The notes under the pieces are model-generated. The model saw nothing but the letters and a program-made list of their open reading frames with translations. It made no database searches and was not told where the DNA came from. This document shows positions 1 through 6,367 of a stretch of 6,521 nucleotides of DNA, in pieces (position 1 is the first letter of the stretch; each line of letters starts with the position of its first letter). Source of the stretch: Altererythrobacter sp. (lineage in GTDB: Bacteria > Pseudomonadota > Alphaproteobacteria > Sphingomonadales > Sphingomonadaceae); contig JALZVZ010000165.1 in the NCBI GenBank assembly GCA_023299945.1, positions 1 to 6,521 on the forward strand. Direction: 5' to 3'. Position numbers and translations under genes: made by a program.

Positions 1-20
1 AGTACGAATTTCAACAGCAT
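1..20 (-). CDS. Possible start of a gene downstream of mipZ (partial, cut by window edge)
   Basis: On the minus strand an ATG lies three bases after the mipZ TAG stop (TAG GCG ATG). It opens a frame reading Met-Leu-Leu-Lys-Phe-Val before the window ends. An AAGGG sequence formed by the last mipZ codons lies about 9 bases upstream of this ATG and could serve as its ribosome binding site, which would fit translational coupling to mipZ. The few residues are hydrophobic, as at the start of a membrane or exported protein. With six codons no family can be named, and the ATG may be chance. Confidence 0.3.
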
Positions 21-23
21 CGC

Positions 24-851
24 CTAAATCCCTTTTGTATTTGCCGGTGTCGTATTGCGTTTCTTGGCAGTAAATTTCGGCAGTTTGAGCGATTTCACTA
101 GCCCGCGCAATTCTTGCCGAGCAATCAGATGGCTTGTGCCCAGCTCACCCAAATTGCCCTTGTCGAGCAAGGTCAGGCCAGAGGGAAACAGCTCGCGGAA
201 AATCACCCGCTCAGACATGCCCTGCGCAACGCGGAAACCAACGCGCTTGGACAGCTCATCCAAAGCGCTCTCTATCCGTACTTTGTTGCGCGCCTCAACA
301 TGGCCGGTACGGTTACGCACAACCACCCAATCCATTTCAGGCCGGCCCTCTTTCAGCGTCGCACGGCTGCGCTTAAGCCGTGCCTGCCAGATCATCTCAG
401 CAAAAAAAGACAATTTCTTGACCTTGAATGTCTCAGGATCAACCTGGCCAATCAAATCGAAATCAACGAAGCTATCATTCATCGGCGTGACCAAAGTATC
501 AGCGTTTTCTGCCGCCACGCGTGCCAATGGATCATCGCGTCCAGGATTGTCGATGATGAGAAAATCAGCATCCTTACCCAGACGCTCCATCGCGATCAGT
601 AGCGCAGAATCGCTGCGCCCTCTAAACACGTGGCATTCCGGCGATGGCAGATCGACACCCTTACGCTCCGCTGTAGCAGCGCGGTTCTCCATATAACGGT
701 CCATCGTGCGCTGGCGCGGATCAAGGTCAATGGCGGCCACTTTCGCGCCCAGATAAGACAGCGCCACAGCAACGTGCACAGCCGTTGTCGACTTACCTGT
801 GCCGCCCTTTTCATTGGCAAAAACGACGCGGTGAGCGGTTTTTTCAAGCAT
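24..851 (-). CDS. mipZ: MipZ, ParA/Min-family ATPase for division-site placement
   Basis: The 275-residue product is close in length to Caulobacter MipZ. A deviant Walker A motif KGGTGKST lies at residues 15-22, with the signature Lys15. IDLDPRQRT follows at 41-49, then the switch region DNPGRDD at 101-107 and TPMNDSFVDFDLIG from 122. The NDSFVDFD block, MDWVVVRNR and the FRELFPSGLTLLD stretch are characteristic of MipZ rather than of plasmid ParA. In the family, MipZ dimerises on ATP, binds DNA non-specifically, interacts with ParB near the poles and inhibits FtsZ polymerisation, so that division occurs at mid-cell. The start is well supported: an AAGGGGGG ribosome binding site ends five bases before the ATG. 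The protein ends in a basic tail rich in Lys, Thr and Asn. The usual DTPG is DNPG here. No parB lies nearby, as expected for a chromosomal mipZ. panC is divergent. Confidence 0.92.
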   Translation of the reverse strand: MLEKTAHRVVFANEKGGTGKSTTAVHVAVALSYLGAKVAAIDLDPRQRTMDRYMENRAATAERKGVDLPSPECHVFRGRSDSALLIAMERLGKDADFLIIDNPGRDDPLARVAAENADTLVTPMNDSFVDFDLIGQVDPETFKVKKLSFFAEMIWQARLKRSRATLKEGRPEMDWVVVRNRTGHVEARNKVRIESALDELSKRVGFRVAQGMSERVIFRELFPSGLTLLDKGNLGELGTSHLIARQELRGLVKSLKLPKFTAKKRNTTPANTKGI

Positions 852-856
852 TGCAG

Positions 857-864
857 CCCCCCTT
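857..864 (-). promoter_or_regulatory. Ribosome binding site of mipZ
   Basis: Read on the minus strand this is AAGGGGGG, five bases before the mipZ ATG. It is a strong purine-rich match to the 3' end of 16S rRNA and fixes the start of mipZ. Confidence 0.7.
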
Positions 865-984
865 GAAAAAGCTGATTTTGTTAGTCCTAGCGTTTACCAC
901 GAGGCGATTTGCTCTTTCATCAATATGCGCCGCAATCTTGTATCAAAGCGCGCAGCCGGTTTAGGGGGGTGGGGAAGCCATATC

Positions 985-991
985 GGAGGGG
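985..991 (+). promoter_or_regulatory. Ribosome binding site deciding the GTG start of panC
   Basis: GGAGGGG lies eight bases before a GTG at 1000. This is the best Shine-Dalgarno match in the panC upstream region, and its spacing points to the GTG. The in-frame ATG at 925 has no comparable site. Confidence 0.65.
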
Positions 992-999
992 CAAGGGCT

Positions 1000-1854
1000 G
1001 TGCAAACCGTTACATCACTAAGCATGTTAAGAAATGCAATCTCCAGGTTGCGGAAATCGAACGGAACAGTTGGCTTGGTGCCGACCATGGGCGCTTTGCA
1101 CGAGGGGCATTTAACCCTAATGCGCCAGGCTGCGGCGCAATGCGATCATGTCGTGGCATCCATCTTTGTGAACCCCACGCAATTTGGCGAGGGCGAGGAT
1201 TTGGACGCCTATCCGCGGCAATTGGCGCAAGATTCCGCCATGCTAGAGGACGAAAATGTATCGCTATTATGGGCGCCAACGGTGGAAGAAATGTATCCCG
1301 CCGGCTTCGCCTCCAGCATTGCGGTCAGCGGCGTATCGGACAATTTCTGCGGTGCGGACCGCCCCGGGCATTTCGACGGCGTGGCCAGCGTCGTGTGCAA
1401 ATTGTTCAATCAGGTGCAGCCCGATATAGCCTTTTTTGGCGAGAAAGACTGGCAGCAATTGGCGGTTATTCGCACGATGGCGCGCGATCTTGACCTAACG
1501 CTTCCCCATGCCAGCGCTATTATCGGCGTGCCGACCGTTCGCGAGGAGGATGGTCTGGCGATGAGCAGCCGCAACCGGTATCTTTCCGCCCAAGACCGCG
1601 CGAATGCGGCGACACTTCCCAAGGCGATGAAAGCGGCCATTGCTGCGATAGAAGGCGGCGCGAATGTGGCTGCATCCACCAGCGACTTGGAAAAAGCACT
1701 GCTTACCGCCGGATTTGCGAGCGTGGATTATGCCGCATTGGCAGACGCTATGTCGTTGCAGCCGCTGGAAACACTGGGGGCTGCGCCCGCACGACTGCTG
1801 GTCGCAGCACGCATTGGCGGCACGCGGCTGATCGATAATATGGCGGTTGGTTAA
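1000..1854 (+). CDS. panC: Pantoate--beta-alanine ligase (pantothenate synthetase)
   Basis: This cytoplasmic enzyme condenses pantoate with beta-alanine, using ATP through a pantoyl-adenylate, to give pantothenate (vitamin B5, precursor of coenzyme A). Counted from the GTG at 1000 it has 284 residues, almost the same as E. coli PanC. The nucleotidyltransferase motifs fall at the usual places: PTMGALHEGH at 28-37 with the HIGH-like HEGH, FVNPTQF at 56-62, the central HFDGVASVV and FGEKDWQQL at 146-154, and VREEDGLAMSSRN at 180-192, which carries the KMSKS-like loop. The frame stays open to an ATG at 925, but those extra 25 codons are not PanC-like, whereas the GTG has a good ribosome binding site. 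An ATG at 1024 is also possible but would remove the first beta-strand region. No other pan gene is in the window, so it appears to be a single-gene unit. Confidence 0.95.
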   Translation: MQTVTSLSMLRNAISRLRKSNGTVGLVPTMGALHEGHLTLMRQAAAQCDHVVASIFVNPTQFGEGEDLDAYPRQLAQDSAMLEDENVSLLWAPTVEEMYPAGFASSIAVSGVSDNFCGADRPGHFDGVASVVCKLFNQVQPDIAFFGEKDWQQLAVIRTMARDLDLTLPHASAIIGVPTVREEDGLAMSSRNRYLSAQDRANAATLPKAMKAAIAAIEGGANVAASTSDLEKALLTAGFASVDYAALADAMSLQPLETLGAAPARLLVAARIGGTRLIDNMAVG

Positions 1855-1922
1855 ACGCTCATCATAGGTTTTGTTTGACGAATGCGCACATCGCATGGCA
1901 ATGGCCCACATCTTGGATATGA

Positions 1923-1996
1923 GCGGGTATAGCATAGTGGTAATGCTCTAGCCTTCCAAGCTAGCTAGAGGGGTTCGATTCCCCTTACCCGCTCCA
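1923..1996 (+). tRNA. tRNA-Gly (anticodon UCC)
   Basis: The cloverleaf can be folded by eye. The acceptor stem GCGGGTA (1923-1929) pairs with TACCCGC (1986-1992), followed by discriminator T and an encoded CCA (1994-1996). The D stem GCAT/ATGC spans 1932-1935 and 1943-1946. The anticodon stem CTAGC/GCTAG (1948-1952 and 1960-1964) carries the loop CTTCCAA with anticodon TCC at 1955-1957. The T stem AGGGG/CCCCT (1969-1973 and 1981-1985) encloses the loop TTCGATT. The variable loop is short (CTAG), so this is a class I tRNA, 74 bases with CCA. It reads glycine GGA and, by wobble, GGG codons. No integrase or attachment-site duplication is visible next to it. Confidence 0.97.
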
Positions 1997-2114
1997 AACA
2001 GTCCGCTGTGCCCTAGCTATTGGGGGGCTAAACTATTCGTTGCTTGCCGTAGCGACGCAAACCCTTATCCCTCCCGTCATACTGAAAATTTCTCGCTCAG
2101 AAGAAACTGATATA
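1997..2114 (+). promoter_or_regulatory. Leader region of the cysDNCQ operon
   Basis: This 118-base spacer between the tRNA and cysD should contain the tRNA 3' end signal and the promoter of the sulfate-activation operon. A short inverted repeat GCCC/GGGC (2010-2013 and 2025-2028) follows the tRNA but has no T-run. TTGCTT at 2040-2045 followed by TTATCC at 2065-2070 is only a poor promoter match. I recognise no riboswitch or regulator site. The cysD ribosome binding site is weak (AGAAG at 2099-2103). Confidence 0.35.
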
Positions 2115-3026
2115 ATGGCGAAACTTACACATCTTCAGCGGCTAGAGGCCGAAGCAATCCATATTATGCGCGAAGTCGTGGCCGAGGCAGAAAACCCGGT
2201 TATGATGTATTCGGTCGGCAAGGATAGCGCCGTGATGCTGCATCTTGCGCGCAAAGCATTTTACCCGGCTCCCCCGCCCTTCCCATTGCTGCATGTCGAC
2301 ACGACTTGGAAATTCCAAGATATGTATGCTCTGCGCGACAGTATGGCGAATAAGATCGGCATGGATCTGCTTGTTTGGCAGAATAAAGAAGCCGAAGAAC
2401 AAGGCATTAACCCGTTCGATCACGGCCCGGTTCACACTGACATGTGGAAGACGCAAGGGCTCAAACAAGCGCTCAATCATTACGGATTTGACGCAGCTTT
2501 TGGCGGCGCCCGCCGTGATGAGGAAAAGAGCCGCGCCAAAGAGCGCGTATTCTCCTTCCGCACAGCCAATCATGGATGGGATCCGAAACAGCAGCGGCCT
2601 GAACTTTGGAATGTCTACAATGCCCGCAAATCCAAGGGCGAAAGCATCCGCGTCTTCCCGATCAGCAATTGGACCGAGCTGGATATTTGGCAATATATTA
2701 TGGCCGAAAATATTGAGATTGTGCCGCTCTATTTTGCCGCCGAACGCCCTACCTTTGAATGGGAAGGCGGATTGTTCATGGCCGATGATATTGACCGGCT
2801 GACCCGTGTGATGGGCAAAAAGCCTGAAATTACGATGAAATCTGTCCGTTTCCGCACGCTTGGGTGTTTCCCGCTGACAGGCGCGGTGGAAAGCACCGCG
2901 TCCAACCTGTCAGAGGTCGTGCAAGAAATGCTGCTGACCACAACATCCGAACGCCAAGGCCGCACCATCGATAAGGATGAAGGCGGTGCCGGCATGGAGA
3001 AGAAAAAGCAGGAGGGTTATTTCTAA
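2115..3026 (+). CDS. cysD: Sulfate adenylyltransferase subunit 2 (ATP sulfurylase, small subunit)
   Basis: CysD is the catalytic subunit of ATP sulfurylase and makes adenosine 5'-phosphosulfate (APS) from ATP and sulfate; its partner CysN drives the reaction by GTP hydrolysis. From the ATG at 2115 the protein has 303 residues, against about 302 in E. coli, and aligns from the first residues ([15 protein letters not shown]). The PP-loop ATP-binding motif SVGKDS is at 33-38. Other family blocks include [68 protein letters not shown] and the C-terminal TTSERQGR and QEGYF. An in-frame ATG at 2040 would add 25 residues unlike the family and is not preferred. The stop overlaps the next start by one base (TAATG), so translation is probably coupled to cysNC. 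Confidence 0.96.
   Translation: MAKLTHLQRLEAEAIHIMREVVAEAENPVMMYSVGKDSAVMLHLARKAFYPAPPPFPLLHVDTTWKFQDMYALRDSMANKIGMDLLVWQNKEAEEQGINPFDHGPVHTDMWKTQGLKQALNHYGFDAAFGGARRDEEKSRAKERVFSFRTANHGWDPKQQRPELWNVYNARKSKGESIRVFPISNWTELDIWQYIMAENIEIVPLYFAAERPTFEWEGGLFMADDIDRLTRVMGKKPEITMKSVRFRTLGCFPLTGAVESTASNLSEVVQEMLLTTTSERQGRTIDKDEGGAGMEKKKQEGYF
3011..3016 (+). promoter_or_regulatory. Ribosome binding site of cysNC inside cysD
   Basis: GGAGGG lies nine bases before the cysNC ATG, within the last codons of cysD. It is stronger than the site of cysD itself, so cysNC can load ribosomes independently as well as by termination-reinitiation at the TAATG overlap. Confidence 0.65.
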
Positions 3027-4942
3027 TGACCGATTCTGGAACTGTATACGAAACAGATGCTCTGATCGGTGAGGATATTGGCGCTTATCTGGAACAGCAT
3101 CAAAACAAGCAGCTGTTGCGCTTTATCACTTGCGGCAGCGTGGATGACGGCAAATCAACGCTGATCGGCCGGTTGCTGTATGACAGCAAAATGATCTTTG
3201 AAGATCAGCTCGCCGCGCTAGAAGACGACAGCAAAAAGAGCGGCACGCAAGGCCAAGAAATCGATTTTGCGCTGCTGGTTGATGGGCTGGCGGCAGAGCG
3301 CGAACAGGGCATCACCATCGATGTCGCCTACCGTTTCTTTGCCACCGAAAAACGCAAATTCATCGTCGCGGATACGCCGGGCCATGAGCAATATACCCGC
3401 AATATGGTCACTGGCGCATCCACCGCTGACCTCGCCGTTATCCTGATCGATGCGCGCAAAGGCGTGCTGGTTCAGACGCGGCGGCACAGCTATCTGGCGC
3501 ATTTGCTCGGTATTAAACATCTGGTTTTGGCCGTGAACAAGATGGATCTGGTCGATTATGATCAATCCAAGTTCGACAGCATTGTCGCCGATTATCGCGC
3601 ATTTGCCAACGAGATTGGGATTGCGGATTTCACCGCCATTCCCATTTCCGGCTTTAAGGGCGACAATATTGCATCTGCCCCATCCAAAAACACGGCGTGG
3701 TACACAGGCCCATCACTGATCGATCATTTGGAAAGCGTGACGATCGCCAATACAGAGGCACAAGCCCGCAGCTTCCGCATGCCGGTGCAATGGGTCAACC
3801 GGCCCAATCTCGACTTTCGCGGCTTTGCTGGCCTAATCTCTGACGGCGCGGTGAAGCCAGGTGATACAGTGCGCATTGTGCCTGCGGGCAAGACCAGCAC
3901 GGTCAAGACAATCGCCAGCTTTAATGGCGATATGGACGAAGCCGTTGCTGGACAATCCGTCACCATTATCCTTGATGATGAGGTGGATTGCAGCCGCGGC
4001 GATGTGATCGCGACTGCGGATGATCCGCCCGAGGCGTCTGACCAGTTTGAGACCACGATAGTCTGGATGTCTGATGAGCCGATGAAGCCAGGACGCGGGC
4101 TGTGGCTGAAGCTTGGAACGCAAATGGTCACAGCGACTGTGCAAGCGCCGAAATATGAGATCGACGTCAATTCTTTCGAGCATTTGGCGGCCAAAACGCT
4201 AGAGCTCAACAGCATTGGCGTGGCAGAATTGCGCACGGACAAGCCCATAACTTTTGAACCCTATGACGCATCGCGGCAGCTGGGCGGTTTCATCCTAATC
4301 GACAAGGTCACCAATGCCACCGTGGCCGCCGGGATGATCCATTTCAGCCTGCGCCGCGCGCAAAATGTGCATTGGCAACCCACGACCGTGGCGCGCGAGG
4401 ACCACGCCAATATCAAAAACCAAACGCCGCGCGTTCTGTGGTTCACCGGCCTATCGGGCTCTGGCAAATCGACAATCGCCAATGAGGTTGAGAAACGCCT
4501 AGCGCAGATGAACCGCCACACATTCCTGCTGGACGGGGACAATGTACGTCACGGCTTGAACAAGGATTTGGGCTTCACTGAAACCGACCGGATTGAGAAC
4601 ATCCGCCGCATTGGTGAAGTCGCCAAATTGATGGCGGATGCCGGGCTGATCGTTCTGACGGCATTTATCTCGCCCTTCCGCGTTGAGCGGCAATTGGTGC
4701 GCAATATGCTGCCCGAGGGTGAATTCATCGAAGTGTTCGTCGACACGCCGCTGGCCGTGGCTGAAGAACGCGATGTGAAGGGCCTTTATAAGAAAGCACG
4801 CGCTGGCGAGCTGGCCAATTTCACCGGCATCGACAGCCCATATGAAGAGCCGCAGAACGCCGAAATTCACGTCAACACAGTGGATATGAGCGTGGAAGAG
4901 GCGGCCGACCACATCATCGCCAAAATCCTTCCGCTGATCTAG
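3026..4942 (+). CDS. cysNC: Bifunctional CysN-CysC: sulfate adenylyltransferase subunit 1 / APS kinase
   Basis: This 638-residue fusion carries out two consecutive steps. The N-terminal part (about 28-455) is the translation-factor-like GTPase CysN, which couples GTP hydrolysis to APS synthesis by CysD. Its G motifs are GSVDDGKS at 37-44, the switch region around [13 protein letters not shown] (91-103), [12 protein letters not shown] at 116-127 and NKMD at 171-174, followed by two EF-Tu-like beta-barrel domains. The C-terminal part (about 463-638) is CysC, APS kinase, which phosphorylates APS at the 3' position to give PAPS. It shows the P-loop GLSGSGKST at 475-483, [15 protein letters not shown] from 503, TAFISPFR at 545-552 and the lid region [11 protein letters not shown] followed by [11 protein letters not shown]. 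Both halves keep their key residues and there is no frameshift. Such fusions are known in many proteobacteria. It lies between cysD (one-base overlap) and cysQ (gap of about ten bases). The products APS and PAPS feed cysteine synthesis and sulfation. Confidence 0.96.
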   Translation: MTDSGTVYETDALIGEDIGAYLEQHQNKQLLRFITCGSVDDGKSTLIGRLLYDSKMIFEDQLAALEDDSKKSGTQGQEIDFALLVDGLAAEREQGITIDVAYRFFATEKRKFIVADTPGHEQYTRNMVTGASTADLAVILIDARKGVLVQTRRHSYLAHLLGIKHLVLAVNKMDLVDYDQSKFDSIVADYRAFANEIGIADFTAIPISGFKGDNIASAPSKNTAWYTGPSLIDHLESVTIANTEAQARSFRMPVQWVNRPNLDFRGFAGLISDGAVKPGDTVRIVPAGKTSTVKTIASFNGDMDEAVAGQSVTIILDDEVDCSRGDVIATADDPPEASDQFETTIVWMSDEPMKPGRGLWLKLGTQMVTATVQAPKYEIDVNSFEHLAAKTLELNSIGVAELRTDKPITFEPYDASRQLGGFILIDKVTNATVAAGMIHFSLRRAQNVHWQPTTVAREDHANIKNQTPRVLWFTGLSGSGKSTIANEVEKRLAQMNRHTFLLDGDNVRHGLNKDLGFTETDRIENIRRIGEVAKLMADAGLIVLTAFISPFRVERQLVRNMLPEGEFIEVFVDTPLAVAEERDVKGLYKKARAGELANFTGIDSPYEEPQNAEIHVNTVDMSVEEAADHIIAKILPLI

Positions 4943-4952
4943 AGTGCCATCC

Positions 4953-5693
4953 ATGAAGGCCATGAACGACAGTCAACTTGCCGCGCATTTGGCGCAAATC
5001 ACGGGCCGCATCCTTCTGGATGTGCGCGCATCGGGCATGTTTACCGGCAAAGCTTTGGGCAAAGCGGGCGACCAGACCGCGAACCAATTCCTCATCCATG
5101 CATTGATTGCACAGCGAGCCGATGACGGCCTGCTGTCGGAGGAAAGCAAAGACACTGATGCACGCCTCTCCAAATCGCGAGCGTGGATTATCGACCCCGT
5201 TGATGGCACCCGCGAATATGGCGAGGAACGCGAAGATTGGGCCGTGCATGTTGGCATGGCAGTGGACGGTGTCGCTGATATTGGCGCGGTCGCATTACCG
5301 GGCCGCGATATGGTGCTGCGATCCGATCAGCCGCGCGAATTGCCCGAGGCTGCCAAAACACCCCGCTTTGTCGTTAGCCGCACGCGCCCTGCGAAAGAAG
5401 CGCAAGCCGTCTGCGCCGCTATGAATGGTGAGCTTGTCGGCATGGGTTCGGCGGGCGCAAAAGCTATGGCAATCGTGCTGGGCGAGGCCGAAGTCTATCT
5501 GCATTCCGGCGGGCAATATGAATGGGATAGCTGCGCGCCGGTTGCCGTTGCCCGCGCGCACGGGCTGCATTGCAGCCGGATCGATGGTTCGCCATTGCTA
5601 TATAATCAAGCCGATACATATTTGCCCGACCTGCTGATTTGCCGCGCTGAATTGGCCGATGAAGTGCTGGGTCTCGTGGCTGGCCTTACTTAG
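4953..5693 (+). CDS. cysQ: 3'(2'),5'-bisphosphate nucleotidase CysQ (inositol monophosphatase family)
   Basis: The product belongs to the metal-dependent, lithium-sensitive phosphatase family that includes inositol monophosphatase. Counted from the ATG at 4953 (246 residues), the metal-binding residues are LLSEES at 60-65 and IDPVDGTREY at 80-89. The C-terminal signature is YEWDSCAPVAVARAHG, with Trp191 and Asp192. DPVDGTREY and the GDQTAN near 39-44 fit CysQ better than a true inositol phosphatase. CysQ converts 3'-phosphoadenosine 5'-phosphate (PAP) to AMP and phosphate. PAP accumulates when PAPS is used and is inhibitory, so its place just behind cysNC makes metabolic sense. The start is uncertain: GTG at 4944, ATG at 4953 and ATG at 4962 are all in frame and none has a strong ribosome binding site. 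I chose 4953 because AGAG at 4941-4944 has acceptable spacing. Reinitiation after the cysNC stop at 4942 is likely. Confidence 0.9.
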   Translation: MKAMNDSQLAAHLAQITGRILLDVRASGMFTGKALGKAGDQTANQFLIHALIAQRADDGLLSEESKDTDARLSKSRAWIIDPVDGTREYGEEREDWAVHVGMAVDGVADIGAVALPGRDMVLRSDQPRELPEAAKTPRFVVSRTRPAKEAQAVCAAMNGELVGMGSAGAKAMAIVLGEAEVYLHSGGQYEWDSCAPVAVARAHGLHCSRIDGSPLLYNQADTYLPDLLICRAELADEVLGLVAGLT

Positions 5694-5717
5694 CCTCGTT
5701 TGGCCTCATTTGGCCTC
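5693..5717. repeat. 10-base tandem repeat across the convergent stop codons
   Basis: The unit GCCTCRTTTG occurs twice in direct tandem (5693-5702 and 5703-5712), followed by a partial third GCCTC at 5713-5717. A further GCCTC lies at 5740-5744. Read on the minus strand the units contain Glu-Ala-Lys codons, and EAK is the last tripeptide of the lipoprotein gene. The repeat includes the last base of the cysQ TAG and the whole TGA of the opposing gene, so slippage here would move both 3' ends. Confidence 0.6.
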
Positions 5718-6347
5718 GGGTTCTTTTTCAGGTAATTTAGCCTCAACCTTCGCAGCACCTATCACCATCTCAACCCGCCGATTTGCCGCACGTCCAATCT
5801 CATTGGGCGAGCCATCAGGCAGAGCATTGGGCTGAACCGGATTTTGTTCGCCAAAGGCGATCACTTCGATCCGATGTTCTGAAATACCGCGTTTGATCAG
5901 CCAAGCAGCCACCGCCAATCCGCGTTCCTCAGAGGCATCCAAATTGGCCGCATCTGCGCCGCCTGCATCCGAATGCGCGCGCAGGGCGATACGATTCGTA
6001 CCGCGCAATTGCTCTGAACCCAGCGCCTTTTCCAATTCCGCCACAGCATCAGCATCCAGAACCGCACCGCTATCGGGAAAGCCAATTGTGACCTTCAAAG
6101 GTTCGGGCGCAGTTTCAGCCTCAGGTTCAGGCACGCCGGCCTCAGGCCCAAAGATCGAAGCGGTTGGCTGCGCATCTGGGGCAGCGGGAATATCGCCATC
6201 CGTCCCTGCGTCTGCGATCCCATCAACCGCGCTTTCTGCCACTGCGTCCTTGGCAGGATCAGCCGCAGGCTTGCATCCAGCTAGCATCAACAAAGCCGCC
6301 CCACTGGCCGCAATCATCGCCGTCTTGTGAGTGTCTGTTGTCATCAT
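5706..6347 (-). CDS. OmpA-family lipoprotein, peptidoglycan-associated
   Basis: The 213-residue protein starts with a lipoprotein signal peptide: charged n-region, hydrophobic 10-23 and lipobox LAGC with Cys25 as lipidation site. Lys26 at position +2 favours outer-membrane rather than inner-membrane retention by the E. coli rule. Residues about 27-83 form a linker rich in Ala, Asp, Glu and Pro that could span periplasm. Residues about 85-197 are an OmpA C-terminal domain. The diaminopimelate-binding pair of the family is present at the usual spacing: Asp127 in HSDAGG and Arg142 in SEERGLAVAAWL. They are followed by FGEQNPVQPN and GRAANRRVEMVI. The likely role is non-covalent tethering of outer membrane to peptidoglycan; whether it equals Pal cannot be told, and no tol genes are near. 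The start at 6347 has AAAGAGG five bases upstream. An ATG at 6344 is also possible. The frame is open to 6509, but that part overlaps another gene's end in a different frame. Confidence 0.88.
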   Translation of the reverse strand: MMTTDTHKTAMIAASGAALLMLAGCKPAADPAKDAVAESAVDGIADAGTDGDIPAAPDAQPTASIFGPEAGVPEPEAETAPEPLKVTIGFPDSGAVLDADAVAELEKALGSEQLRGTNRIALRAHSDAGGADAANLDASEERGLAVAAWLIKRGISEHRIEVIAFGEQNPVQPNALPDGSPNEIGRAANRRVEMVIGAAKVEAKLPEKEPEAK

Positions 6348-6352
6348 CTTGG

Positions 6353-6359
6353 CCTCTTT
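6353..6359 (-). promoter_or_regulatory. Ribosome binding site of the OmpA-family lipoprotein gene
   Basis: Read on the minus strand this is AAAGAGG, five bases before the ATG at 6347. It sits in the 20-base gap after the stop of the upstream gene. It supports the short start that places the signal peptide at the N-terminus. Confidence 0.6.
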
Positions 6360-6367
6360 CCCCGTCT

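Larger units (their letters stand above)
852..999. promoter_or_regulatory. Divergent mipZ/panC intergenic region
   Basis: mipZ and panC point away from each other across these 148 bases, so promoters for both must lie here, or panC's just inside. Apart from the two ribosome binding sites I see no convincing -35/-10 pair on either strand. The plus strand has G-rich runs just before the panC ribosome binding site (around 964-974). A 25-codon open extension of panC covers 925-999 but reads as Gly/Arg-rich, non-family sequence. I see no other gene here. Confidence 0.45.

Noticed and set aside
55..696. Long plus-strand open frame of 213 codons opposite mipZ
   Set aside because: It is antisense to a well-supported mipZ, has Ser/Arg-rich composition typical of shadow frames and shows no motif.
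1923..1996. tRNA-Gly as an integration site for a mobile element
   Set aside because: No integrase, no duplicated tRNA 3' end and no change in gene character follow. The downstream genes are core sulfate-activation genes.
2010..2030. Hairpin after the tRNA (GCCC/GGGC) as terminator
   Set aside because: The stem is too short and no T-run follows.
2040..2114. In-frame upstream ATG that would lengthen CysD by 25 residues
   Set aside because: The added residues do not resemble CysD, and the family N-terminus aligns with the ATG at 2115. This stretch is more likely leader and promoter.
2111..2116. Perfect TATAAT -10 hexamer overlapping the cysD start codon
   Set aside because: There is no -35-like sequence 16-18 bases upstream, and a promoter here would start transcription inside cysD. 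It is most likely a by-product of the bases before ATG.
5702..5728. Possible terminator: GGCC/GGCC stem followed by a T-rich stretch
   Set aside because: The stem is only four base pairs, it arises from the 10-base tandem repeat, and the T-run comes several bases after it.
5893..6330. Plus-strand open frame of 145 codons opposite the lipoprotein gene
   Set aside because: Its Ala/Ser/Pro-rich translation mirrors the Ala/Glu-rich linker and OmpA domain on the other strand, and no independent motif is seen.
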